NCBI GenBank assembly: GCA_033764075.1
Contig: JANRJH010000037.1
Location: 1-64,000, forward strand
Source: M3007 sp033764075
Lineage (GTDB): Bacteria; Bacteroidota; Bacteroidia; Chitinophagales; Saprospiraceae
Direction: 5' to 3'
Length of the DNA stretch: 64,000 bases
Position numbers and translations under genes: made by a program. A model generated the notes under the pieces. The model was not told where the DNA came from. It saw nothing but the letters and a program-made list of their open reading frames with translations, and made no database searches. Positions 51,995 through 60,035 of this stretch are shown piece by piece (within the stretch, counting starts at the first letter, position 1; every line of letters begins with the position of its first letter).

Positions 51995-53557
51995 ATGAAA
52001 TACGTTACACTTGCTTTATTGCTCTTCGCTGCGCTTTTCGCCCATGCACAACCCAACTCGAGCGCACCCAACCCGCCCGCCCGAAACGCTACGGACGTGA
52101 TTTCCATCTACAGCGATGCCTACACCAACATCTCGAGCGTGAATTACAACCCGTTCTGGGGACAGTCCGGCACGGTGAACATCGCCTTCGACCCCGGAAA
52201 CGGCAACCTGGCCATGGCCTACACCAACTTCAACTACCAGGGAACAGGTTTTGAAGCCAACCCCCAGAACGCCTCGGCCATGGAGTACATCCACGTTGAT
52301 GTATGGACAAGCAACGCCACCGTGCTCAAATTCACGCCCATTGACAACAGCGGCGTTGGCCCGACGGAAGTACTGGTGGACATCCCCCTCGTCCCCAACG
52401 GATGGAGCAGCATTGACCTGCCCAAGAGCGCGTTCACCGGCATGTCCTGGAATTCGGTCATCCAGTTGAAATTCGACGCACAGGCCGGTGTAACCCCCTG
52501 CGACATCTACCTGGATAACATTTATTTCTGGAAGAGCGGCGTGAATCCCGCCAGCGATGCCACACTGAGTGTGCTGCAGGTCGACGGTGCAACCGTTCCG
52601 GGCTTTGTGCCCAGCGCCTACAACTACACCTTCGGCGTTCCGGGCGGCGGCAGTACCCCCCAGATCACCCAGGCCACCACCACCAACCCCCTGGCGACCG
52701 TGACCGCCATCAACCAGGCCTCCGGCGTTCCGGGCCAGGCCACCGTGCTGGTAACCGCCGCCGACGGCGTAACCACCGCCACGTATACCGTCTCGTACTT
52801 CTTCAACTCCCCGGCTACCGGCGCCCCGGTACCCACCAGCAACAACGTGATCTCCTTGTTCAGCGACACATACACCAACGTGCTCGTAGACACCTGGAAC
52901 ACCCCCTGGAGCCAGTCGGGCTTTGAAGACGACACCATCGCGGGTAACCCCACGAAAAGATACTTCAACCTGGGTTTCAACGGGATCGAAACCACCACCG
53001 CACCCGTCAATGCCTCCGGCATGACGTATCTGCACCTGGATGTGTGGACGCCCAACATCACCACCCTTAACGTGAAACTGGTCAGCTTCCTCGGCGACGG
53101 CTTCGGCGGCGCCAACGGCGACTCGGAGGCCAACCTGAACTTCACGCCCACCCTCAGCGCCTGGAACCAGCTCCACATCCCGCTGGCCGACTTCACCAGC
53201 GCCGGACTCACCAGCCTGAACGACCTCAACCAGTATATCCTCACCAGCACCCCCTTCGGTCCCGGTGTTTTGTTTCTGGACAATATGTACTTCACTACCG
53301 ATCAGCTCGTGGATACCGACGGCCCGGAAAGTGTTCAACGCAAAGTGGTCGTGTTCCCCAACCCGGCAGCCACCGGAACCCAGGTGTACATCACGGCGGA
53401 AGTCGCCAAAGTGGACGTTTACAACATGAACGGACAACTCATCAAAACCACCACCCTGCCCGCCATCAGCCTGCAAGGTTTTGACAAGGGGATGTACCTC
53501 CTGAAAATTACGGATACCGACGGCGTTGTGCACACGGATAAACTGTTGGTGAAATAA
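51995..53557 (+). CDS. T9SS type A secreted glycan-binding protein candidate
   Basis: A 520-residue secreted protein: signal peptide ending AHAQ. Residues 25-180 are a beta-sandwich domain (DVISIYSDAYTNISSVNY ... IYLDNIYFW). A Pro/Val Ig-like spacer follows (190-285, with VPSAYNYTFGVPGG), then a second copy of the domain (NVISLFSDTYTNVLVDTW ... LFLDNMYF). The C-terminal 80 residues are a type A sorting domain (VVVFPNPAATG, VDVYNMNGQLIK, FDKGMYLLKI, terminal KLLVK). The domain is the same as the repeat in the lipoprotein at 42653, so both probably bind the same beta-glucan. It has no catalytic domain. Confidence 0.8.
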   Translation: MKYVTLALLLFAALFAHAQPNSSAPNPPARNATDVISIYSDAYTNISSVNYNPFWGQSGTVNIAFDPGNGNLAMAYTNFNYQGTGFEANPQNASAMEYIHVDVWTSNATVLKFTPIDNSGVGPTEVLVDIPLVPNGWSSIDLPKSAFTGMSWNSVIQLKFDAQAGVTPCDIYLDNIYFWKSGVNPASDATLSVLQVDGATVPGFVPSAYNYTFGVPGGGSTPQITQATTTNPLATVTAINQASGVPGQATVLVTAADGVTTATYTVSYFFNSPATGAPVPTSNNVISLFSDTYTNVLVDTWNTPWSQSGFEDDTIAGNPTKRYFNLGFNGIETTTAPVNASGMTYLHLDVWTPNITTLNVKLVSFLGDGFGGANGDSEANLNFTPTLSAWNQLHIPLADFTSAGLTSLNDLNQYILTSTPFGPGVLFLDNMYFTTDQLVDTDGPESVQRKVVVFPNPAATGTQVYITAEVAKVDVYNMNGQLIKTTTLPAISLQGFDKGMYLLKITDTDGVVHTDKLLVK

Positions 53558-53639
53558 TACGTTTGGGTATTTGTGCCGATGGTGAATCCTAAATTGAAAA
53601 AACCGGCATTGATCCAACTAAAATTTTGAAAGACGACGT

Positions 53640-53676
53640 TAACCGATAGGATGGCTTCAAGCCATCCTATCGGTTA
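53640..53676. repeat. 37-bp hairpin, 18-bp arms
   Basis: TAACCGATAGGATGGCTT is followed, after one base, by its exact reverse complement. A functional stem would be about 16 bp with a 5-base loop. No U-run follows directly, though AAAATTTTT occurs about 15 bp later; it may be a terminator for the T9SS gene or a repeat element. Confidence 0.75.
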
Positions 53677-53824
53677 CGCCTTGATCAAAATTTTTGCCGT
53701 TGTGCCGTTGTTGGCGTCCTCGCCAAAAACATACGGAAAATGACTCGTTTTGCCGTGAATTAGCGCCAATTCGCGTAATTCGCGGCAAGTAATTCGGCCC
53801 ATGTTCCCCTTTTACTGAATGCCG

Positions 53825-53871
53825 GGCTGATAGTGTCGGGGTGACTGACAGTCACCCCGACACTATCAGCC
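53825..53871. repeat. 47-bp hairpin, 22-bp perfect arms, 3-base loop
   Basis: Arms at 53825-53846 and 53850-53871 pair without mismatch (core GATAGTGTCGGGGTGACT). No T-run on either side, so a simple intrinsic terminator is unlikely. A second, imperfect outer inverted repeat surrounds it. Confidence 0.8.
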
Positions 53872-53900
53872 ACTCGGGAACATGAGCCAATAATTCAGCA

Positions 53901-56618
53901 TTGTTGAGAAATTCACTCCGCACCAAAATACGGTGGATTGGCAGTTCGGTATTGATCGGATTTTCTTCCCTGATGGCGCAGGAAATCCCGGAAAAAGGCA
54001 TACCCTGGCTGGAAAACTACCAATCCGGCCAGTACCACAAACACGGAAAAATCTGGGACATCGCCGCAGCGCCCAACGGCATGGTGTACATGGCCGGCGA
54101 CGCCGGGTTGCTGGAGTACGACGGCCAAACCTGGACCCCGTTCAAAGGCAGCAAAGGCTCCACCCGCTCGTTGTTCATCGACAGCGACTCCCTGCTGTAC
54201 TCCGGCTCCGACCTGGATTTCGGCTGCTGGACCAAAAACAGGCACAACCAGTTTGTTTACACCTCCCTGTACCCCTTTGGCGGAGACGTGAACCTGGAAA
54301 ACGAGGAGTTCTGGGATGTTTGCCGCTTGAATGACAACATTTTATTTATTTCCTTCAACAATATTTACGTTTATAAAAAAAGCCAGCTCATCAAGATTGC
54401 CGCCCCGGTTCGTTTTTCAGGCAGCTTTTGGGAAAAAGGAAAAATATACGTGGCCGATGAAAAAAATGGCCTGTACGAATTTAACGGGGTATCCCTGAAA
54501 CACCTGTTTGCCTACCCCTCCAACCAGCCTTTCCACGTAGCGGGTATTTTTGAAACGGACAAGGGTCTGTTGATGGCCACCAAAAACAGCGGCTTGTTTC
54601 TGTACCAGTCCGGCAAGCTCACCCCCGTTCAAAACGACATTTCAACCCGACTGAAAAAGGATCAGGTGTTTTGTGCCACGAAGATCAACGACGCGTATTT
54701 CGCTTTCGGCACCATCCTGAACGGGCTGTACATCACCGATCCGGACGGCAACATCGTACAGCACATCAACAAACAAAAAGGACTGCCCAACAACACCATT
54801 TTGAGCATGCATTACACGCCGAACGGAATGTTGTGGCTGGGCATGGACTACGGGATTTCGGCCGTTCATTTGTTCAATAACCTGACCTATTTCTTCGATT
54901 TTCAGGGAAACTTCGGCACCCCGCATGCTGCGCTCCTGCAGAACGACCAGTTTTACCTGGGCACCAACCAGGGGCTGTACCAGGCCGACTGGCGCCGGCT
55001 CAACCACCACGCCGACGGCAACCCCTTTGTCCTCGTGCCGGGCTCCGAAGGGCAGGTGTGGTCCCTGCAAACCATACAGGGCAAGATTTTGTGCGGGCAC
55101 GACAAGGGGCTGTTCGCCGTGGAGGGCAACGCTTTTCGGCAAATCCACCGCGAACCCGGCGTGTGGACGGTGGCGCCTTTCCGCGATAATTTTCTCCTCA
55201 CCGGAAATTACAACGGGATTTCGGTTTTTCAAAAAAAACAGGACCGTTTCCATTTTTTGAAAAAAGTGGACCTGATCCTGGGCTCCTGCAACGAGCTGCT
55301 CATGGAACAGGATACCGTTTTTTGGGTAAACATTCCCAATTACGGGTTAATCCGCTTCGCCCTCGACGATCAATTTTTTCCGGTGGATAGAAAGATATTC
55401 CCGGCCGCCTCGTTCGCCGGAAATGCCCTCCACCTGGAGCGCGACGAACGGGGTATACAACTGCTGACCACCGCTTACCGGTACCTGTACGACGCCCAAA
55501 AGGACTCCTTCAGCGTCCGCGAGGCCACCACAAGCCCGAAAGGCATTGCCGGGTTGCTCGACGGGGTGTACATGCCGTTGCAGCTGGATGCCCGCTACCA
55601 GCTATACCCGGTGTACAACGGCTTTGCCCTCCGCAATACCCAAATCGAACCGCTCCCGGGGAGCTTGGATGACGCCCTCCTGCTGCGGAAAATGGAAGCG
55701 TTCAACAACCAGACACGGCAGGTGATCGCACCGGACACGGTGATCCCCTACGCCATGAACAACCTCCGTTTTCATTTTGTCGCGCCCCACAGGCAGGAGG
55801 TGGTGTACCAATACCAACTGTCGGGCTACGCCAAAAGCTGGAGCGAATGGACCACCGACACCTCGGTTGATTTCCTGAATTTGGCGGAGGGTAAATACAC
55901 GTTTAAGGTAAGGGCCAACATCAAAGGCCGGATAACGGACCCGGTGGAAGCTTCCTTTCGCATTTTACCCCCCTGGTACCGCTCCCGCCTCGCCTGGCTG
56001 GGCTATCTGGCATTGTCGGCACTGCTGGTCTACCTGATCCGGATAAGGCTGCACTACCGGCTGCAGCAACAAAAAAAGGCGCTGCTGGAGCGCGAACAAC
56101 TGTCGCTGCGCAAACAGGCCGAAAAATACCGACAGGAGGCGTTGCTCCAGCAACAGCAGCAGCTCGAAGACGAAAAGAAAATACTCAACCGGCAGGTGAT
56201 CCAAAAAAGCGTGGAACTGGTCAAGCAGGCGCGCGAAAACAAGAACAAAAACCAGCTGTTGCACAGCCTCAAAGAAAAAATGGACGAGGTGCAGCACGAC
56301 CCATCCCTCGGCAAGGTGCGGCTGGCCGAAATGCAACGGCTGCTCGACCTGTTCCTGGAAACAGACGACCGAACTTTCGAAATTCAAATGGACGAACTAC
56401 ACCAGGAATTTTTTAAAAAACTGCGGGAGCAATACCCCGACCTGTCGCTGTACGACCTGCGCCTGTGCGGCTATTTGAAGATCGGGCTGAATTCGAAGGA
56501 AATCTCGGAGATCATGAAGGTGCTGCCGTCCAGCATCAACGTGAGCCGCTCGCGTCTGCGCAAAAAACTGCATTTGCAAACAGACGATGATTTGTATGTT
56601 TTCTTGAATCAAGTGTAA
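53901..56618 (+). CDS. membrane-tethered transcriptional regulator (beta-propeller, Y_Y_Y, TM, HTH)
   Basis: A 905-residue one-component regulator. The start appears to be TTG (53901): an in-frame TGA lies 18 bp upstream and the next ATG would remove the signal peptide. Residues 30-600 are a periplasmic propeller (Reg_prop-type motifs such as IAAAPNGMVYMAGDAGLLEYDG, LSMHYTPNGMLWLG), 620-690 a Y_Y_Y domain (YQYQLSGYAKSWSEWT), about 697-717 a transmembrane helix, 720-820 a Gln/Lys-rich coiled coil, and 845-905 a LuxR-type HTH (LYDLRLCGYLKIGLNSKEISEIM). There is no histidine kinase. It presumably senses glucan oligosaccharides and controls the adjacent glucan genes. Confidence 0.8.
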   Translation: MLRNSLRTKIRWIGSSVLIGFSSLMAQEIPEKGIPWLENYQSGQYHKHGKIWDIAAAPNGMVYMAGDAGLLEYDGQTWTPFKGSKGSTRSLFIDSDSLLYSGSDLDFGCWTKNRHNQFVYTSLYPFGGDVNLENEEFWDVCRLNDNILFISFNNIYVYKKSQLIKIAAPVRFSGSFWEKGKIYVADEKNGLYEFNGVSLKHLFAYPSNQPFHVAGIFETDKGLLMATKNSGLFLYQSGKLTPVQNDISTRLKKDQVFCATKINDAYFAFGTILNGLYITDPDGNIVQHINKQKGLPNNTILSMHYTPNGMLWLGMDYGISAVHLFNNLTYFFDFQGNFGTPHAALLQNDQFYLGTNQGLYQADWRRLNHHADGNPFVLVPGSEGQVWSLQTIQGKILCGHDKGLFAVEGNAFRQIHREPGVWTVAPFRDNFLLTGNYNGISVFQKKQDRFHFLKKVDLILGSCNELLMEQDTVFWVNIPNYGLIRFALDDQFFPVDRKIFPAASFAGNALHLERDERGIQLLTTAYRYLYDAQKDSFSVREATTSPKGIAGLLDGVYMPLQLDARYQLYPVYNGFALRNTQIEPLPGSLDDALLLRKMEAFNNQTRQVIAPDTVIPYAMNNLRFHFVAPHRQEVVYQYQLSGYAKSWSEWTTDTSVDFLNLAEGKYTFKVRANIKGRITDPVEASFRILPPWYRSRLAWLGYLALSALLVYLIRIRLHYRLQQQKKALLEREQLSLRKQAEKYRQEALLQQQQQLEDEKKILNRQVIQKSVELVKQARENKNKNQLLHSLKEKMDEVQHDPSLGKVRLAEMQRLLDLFLETDDRTFEIQMDELHQEFFKKLREQYPDLSLYDLRLCGYLKIGLNSKEISEIMKVLPSSINVSRSRLRKKLHLQTDDDLYVFLNQV

Positions 56619-56666
56619 GAATCACTGATCTTTGCCTCCCTTTTTTCAGCATCGATCCAAGCCGTT

Positions 56667-58781
56667 ATGTCTTACGCCCAACGCATAGCCCCCCTCTTAC
56701 AGATTTCCGCCGGTCGTGTACAATCCGTGATCGACCTGCTCGACAGCGGCGCCACCATCCCGTTCATCTCCCGTTACCGAAAAGAGGCCACCGGTTCGCT
56801 CGACGAGGTGCAGATCGCCGCCATCTCCGACCACCACAAAAAGCTCCAGGAGCTCGACAAACGCCGCGAAGCCATCCTGCACAGCATCGAGGAGCAGGGA
56901 AAGCTCACGCCGGCGCTGAAAACGGCCATTGAAAACGCGTCCACCCTCACCGAGCTCGAAGACCTCTACCTGCCCTACCGGCCCAAGCGCAAGACCCGCG
57001 CCACCGCAGCCATCGAAAAAGGCCTGGAGCCCCTCGCCCAACGCCTGTACGCCCAGCGCGACCGCGACGTGACGGCGCTCGCCGCCGCCTACCTCAACGA
57101 GCAGGTACCCACCGTGGAAGATGCCCTGCAAGGCGCGCGCGACATCATCGCCGAGTGGATCAGCGAGGATGTACAGGCGCGCAACAACACCCGGCGCCAC
57201 TTCGAAAAGGGCGCCGTCATCGCCTCCCGGCTGGTCAAGGGCAAGGAGGAGGCCGCCGCCAAATACCAGGACTACTTCGAGTGGAGCGAAAAGCTGGCCT
57301 CCTGCCCCTCCCACCGGCTGCTGGCCATGCGGCGCGGCGAGGAGGAGGGTTTCCTGCGGGTGTCCATCGCACCCGACGAGGAGCAGGCCGTGGCCGACCT
57401 CGAGCGCCGCTTCGTCACCGGCGCGGGCGGCGCGGCCGAGCAGGTGCGCACCGCCCTGCGCGACGGGTACAAGCGCCTGCTCCAGCCGTCGATCGAAACC
57501 GAATTTCGCAACAGCAGCAAGGAAAAGGCCGACACCGAAGCCATTCGCGTGTTTGCCGACAACCTGCGCCAGCTCCTGCTCTCCGCCCCCCTGGGCGAGC
57601 GCAGGATCATGGGCATCGACCCGGGCTTCCGCACGGGCTGCAAGGTGGTGTGCCTCGACAACAACGGCAACCTGCTGCACCACACCGCCATCTACCCGCA
57701 CGAACCCCAAAAACGCACCCTCGACAGCGCCGCCGAGCTGAAACGCCTCGCCGTGCAGTACCAGATAGACGCCATTGCCGTGGGCAACGGCACCGCCGGA
57801 CGCGAGACCATGGACTTCCTGCGCGGGGTCGACCTCGGCCGCCCGGCAGACATCTTCCAGGTCAATGAAGCCGGCGCGTCCATCTACTCCGCCTCCGAGG
57901 TCGCGCGGGAGGAATTTCCCGCAGAAGACGTCACCGTGCGCGGCGCCGTCAGCATAGGCCGCCGGCTCATGGACCCGCTGGCCGAGCTGGTCAAGATCGA
58001 CCCCAAAAGCATCGGCGTGGGCCAGTACCAGCACGACGTCAACCAAAACCAGCTCAAAGAAAGCCTCGACCGCACCGTGGAAAGCTGCGTGAACAGCGTG
58101 GGCATCAACCTCAACACCGCCAGCAAGCACCTGCTCACCTACGTGTCGGGCCTCGGCCCGGTGCTGGCGTCGAACATTGTGCAATACCGCGCCGAAAACG
58201 GACCGTTTCGCAGCCGCGCGGCCCTGAAAAAAGTGCCCCGCCTGGGCGACAAAGCCTTCGAGCAGTGCGCGGGGTTCCTGCGCATCCGCGAGGCCGACCA
58301 CCCGCTCGACAACACCGCTGTGCACCCCGAGCGCTACGCCCTGGTGGAACAAATGGCCAAAGACCTCGGCTGTTCGGTGGCCGACCTCATCCGCGACCCC
58401 GCCCGCCGAAAGGCCATCGACCTGAAGCGATACGTGCAGGGCGACGTGGGCCTGCCCACCCTGCAGGACATCCTGAAGGAGCTCGAAAAACCCGGTCTCG
58501 ACCCCCGGGGCGCCGCCCAGCCCTTTGAATTCGGCAACGTGCGCAGCATCGACGACCTGAGCGTCGGCATGATCCTGCCCGGCATCGTGACCAACATCAC
58601 CAACTTCGGCGCCTTTGTCGACATCGGCATCAAAGACAGCGGGCTGGTGCACGTGAGCGAAATGGCCGACAAGTTTGTCAAAAACCCCGCCGACGTGGTG
58701 AAACTGAACCAGCAGGTCACGGTTCGGGTGCTGGAGGTGGATGTGAAGCGGAAACGGGTGGCGCTTAGTATGCGGTTGTGA
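56667..58781 (+). CDS. tex: Tex family RNA-binding transcription accessory protein
   Basis: A 704-residue cytosolic protein with the full Tex layout: helical N-terminus (IPFISRYRKEATGSLDE, 32-48), YqgF/RuvX-like domain (MGIDPGFRTGCKVV, about 314-327), helix-hairpin-helix segments (ASKHLLTYVSGLGPVLA, then FRSRAALKKVPRLGDKAFEQCAGFLRI), and a C-terminal S1 RNA-binding domain from about residue 632 (GMILPGIVTNITNFGAFVDIG). Length and order match the family. Its last 77 bp, including the stop codon, are duplicated exactly at 59724-59800. Confidence 0.95.
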   Translation: MSYAQRIAPLLQISAGRVQSVIDLLDSGATIPFISRYRKEATGSLDEVQIAAISDHHKKLQELDKRREAILHSIEEQGKLTPALKTAIENASTLTELEDLYLPYRPKRKTRATAAIEKGLEPLAQRLYAQRDRDVTALAAAYLNEQVPTVEDALQGARDIIAEWISEDVQARNNTRRHFEKGAVIASRLVKGKEEAAAKYQDYFEWSEKLASCPSHRLLAMRRGEEEGFLRVSIAPDEEQAVADLERRFVTGAGGAAEQVRTALRDGYKRLLQPSIETEFRNSSKEKADTEAIRVFADNLRQLLLSAPLGERRIMGIDPGFRTGCKVVCLDNNGNLLHHTAIYPHEPQKRTLDSAAELKRLAVQYQIDAIAVGNGTAGRETMDFLRGVDLGRPADIFQVNEAGASIYSASEVAREEFPAEDVTVRGAVSIGRRLMDPLAELVKIDPKSIGVGQYQHDVNQNQLKESLDRTVESCVNSVGINLNTASKHLLTYVSGLGPVLASNIVQYRAENGPFRSRAALKKVPRLGDKAFEQCAGFLRIREADHPLDNTAVHPERYALVEQMAKDLGCSVADLIRDPARRKAIDLKRYVQGDVGLPTLQDILKELEKPGLDPRGAAQPFEFGNVRSIDDLSVGMILPGIVTNITNFGAFVDIGIKDSGLVHVSEMADKFVKNPADVVKLNQQVTVRVLEVDVKRKRVALSMRL
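58705..58781 (+). repeat. 77-bp direct repeat, left copy (3' end of tex)
   Basis: These 77 bases, the last 25 codons of tex plus TGA, recur without a mismatch at 59724-59800, 1019 bp downstream. The interval between copies holds two small genes. The arrangement resembles an attachment-site duplication or a target/recombination duplication. Confidence 0.9.
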
Positions 58782-58842
58782 TATGGATTTCGTATTGTTT
58801 ATTAAACCAGATTCCTTACTTTTATGGAAAAATTGGAATATT

Positions 58843-59403
58843 ATGGGTACCACCCTACACATCAACCTTAACGCTTTGGACGAGTCCTACATTGAAGAAC
58901 TCAGGCAACGCTTTGGCGCAGCGGAATTGGAAATCCGGGTACCGGAAATACCGGAAGACTGGCTCACCGAAGAAGGATTCTGGAGACTCATCGACTGCCT
59001 GGATTGGTCAAAGCAAGGGGACGATGATGCTGTGATAGAACCGGTGGTGCAGGCATTGGCCGACATGCCCACGGCCAACATTCACCAATTTGAGGACATC
59101 CTGACGGAGAAACTATGGCTGTTGGACACCCGCCAACACGCAGCGGCATCCACGCGCGACAAGGACAACGACTACTTGTCGGTTGATGGTTTTTTGTACG
59201 ACCGTTGCTGCATAGTAGCCAATGGCAAAGCCTTCTATGATGCGGTGCTACATGACCCCTCAAAGTTCCCGACCGGGCTTTCTTTCGAGCGATTACTGGC
59301 GGTGGCTCATTTGGCGCATGAACGCAAGACAGGAAAAGAATTCGTGCATATTTCTAAGAAATCGTACGAAACGTATAGCAATGAAACAGGTTGGGAAGAT
59401 TAA
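58843..59403 (+). CDS. DUF4240-like protein
   Basis: A 186-residue soluble acidic protein. ATG 58843 (MGTTLHINLN) is preferred over the ATG at 58783, which lies one base after tex and adds hydrophobic residues of no family match; a TACTTTTA box lies just upstream. The segment LTEEGFWRLIDCLDW (residues 41-55) is the N-terminal motif of DUF4240, and YLSVDGFLYDRCCIVANGKAFYDAVL with DPSKFP and ERLLAVAHLAHERKTG covers the rest. Family function unknown to me. Base composition is visibly AT-richer than tex. Lies in a cassette with a GIY-YIG-like gene, so an immunity or regulatory role is conceivable. Confidence 0.7.
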   Translation: MGTTLHINLNALDESYIEELRQRFGAAELEIRVPEIPEDWLTEEGFWRLIDCLDWSKQGDDDAVIEPVVQALADMPTANIHQFEDILTEKLWLLDTRQHAAASTRDKDNDYLSVDGFLYDRCCIVANGKAFYDAVLHDPSKFPTGLSFERLLAVAHLAHERKTGKEFVHISKKSYETYSNETGWED

Positions 59404-59417
59404 AATCCGGATAAGCC

Positions 59418-59726
59418 ATGCCCCACGGGAACTCACACGAAAACGAGAATCCGCATCACCTCTACGAGATAAAAGATGCCTTTGAGGGTGAAGTGTACAA
59501 GTACGGCATTTCCGATGATGCTATTGGAGCAGATGGCCTTTCAGCAAGACTGAGGGATCAACTATCCCTCTTCAATTTGGTCGCCAACTTTTTGCGTTTT
59601 GTCGGTCATATTCTGGTTCGGGATATTCCCGGAAGGAAAGAAGCCGAAAGAATAGAAGAGGAGTATATCCAACAACATGTGAAGGAATACGGCAAACGAC
59701 CACGCGGCAATCGGGAAAGACGATGA
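59418..59726 (+). CDS. small GIY-YIG/URI-like protein resembling a polymorphic toxin tip
   Basis: A 102-residue basic protein. The order HLYEIKD (14-20), VYKYGIS (26-32), Arg44/Arg46, GRKEAERIEEEYI (72-84) and a C-terminal RGN (96-98) resembles the URI (GIY-YIG) nuclease domains found at the tips of polymorphic toxins, where Tyr pairs, an Arg, a Glu and an Asn build the active site. It has no trafficking domain or repeats. Starts 14 bp after the DUF4240-like gene and its TGA overlaps the start of the right 77-bp tex repeat. Family assignment is by motif only. Confidence 0.6.
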   Translation: MPHGNSHENENPHHLYEIKDAFEGEVYKYGISDDAIGADGLSARLRDQLSLFNLVANFLRFVGHILVRDIPGRKEAERIEEEYIQQHVKEYGKRPRGNRERR

Positions 59727-59800
59727 ACCAGCAGGTCACGGTTCGGGTGCTGGAGGTGGATGTGAAGCGGAAACGGGTGGCGCTTAGTATGCGGTTGTGA
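59724..59800 (+). repeat. 77-bp direct repeat, right copy (duplicated 3' end of tex)
   Basis: Exact copy of 58705-58781. It is a gene fragment with no start of its own and lies just after the small URI-like gene; sequence after it (59801 on) differs completely from that after the left copy. Confidence 0.9.
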
Positions 59801-59966
59801 GTGGGGGGGACACACAACCGAGGCTGCGAGCCATCGCCTCGGTAAACACTGGCTTTTTCGTACCCCACCGAGCCGATGGCTGCGAGCCATCGCCCCGGTG
59901 GGCGCCAGGGTTTCTGTCCAAACCGCTGCGCGTAGAGACGTTACACGCAACGTCTCCACAACACCC
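59801..59966. repeat. cluster of three inverted repeats in a gene-free region
   Basis: Three potential hairpins: ACCGAGGC with GCCTCGGT (59817-59843); GATGGCT with AGCCATC, nested in CACCG/CGGTG arms (about 59867-59901); and GAGACGTT with AACGTCTC (59935-59956). The first two share GCTGCGAGCCATCGC. The third resembles the GTAGAGACGTT...AACGTCTC repeats scattered in many bacterial genomes. Confidence 0.6.
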
Positions 59967-59989
59967 CCAAAAATACCAATTTACAAGCG

Positions 59990-59997
59990 TAACTTTG
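59990..59997 (+). promoter_or_regulatory. Bacteroidota -7 promoter box (TAACTTTG)
   Basis: TAACTTTG matches TAnnTTTG, 38 bp upstream of the GH63 start at 60036, which gives the gene its own promoter downstream of the hairpin cluster. Confidence 0.5.
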
Positions 59998-60035
59998 ATC
60001 CATCTGCGCAACAAACCGATATCCTCCCCCATCCT

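Larger units (their letters stand above)
53558..53900. other. gene-free stretch with hairpins
   Basis: No gene is seen in these 343 bp. The stretch holds two strong hairpins (53640-53676 and 53825-53871), short AATTCGCG-type repeats (about 53755-53790), and outer arms around the second hairpin (GGCCCATGTTCCC on the left, GGGAACATGAGCC on the right). It separates the glucan genes from the regulator gene. A promoter for the regulator must lie here but no TAnnTTTG box was identified. Confidence 0.6.

Noticed and set aside
39485..53557. SusC/SusD homologs
   Set aside because: None of the proteins has a TonB box/plug domain or SusD-like TPR layout; the barrel-like region of the first gene is not preceded by a plug domain.
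53640..53676. Intrinsic terminator of the T9SS glycan-binding gene
   Set aside because: The stem is strong but no T-run follows directly, so it is listed as a hairpin repeat rather than as a terminator.
56697..58865. 722-codon open frame opposite tex
   Set aside because: Antisense shadow in a high-GC gene; tex is fully supported by its domains.
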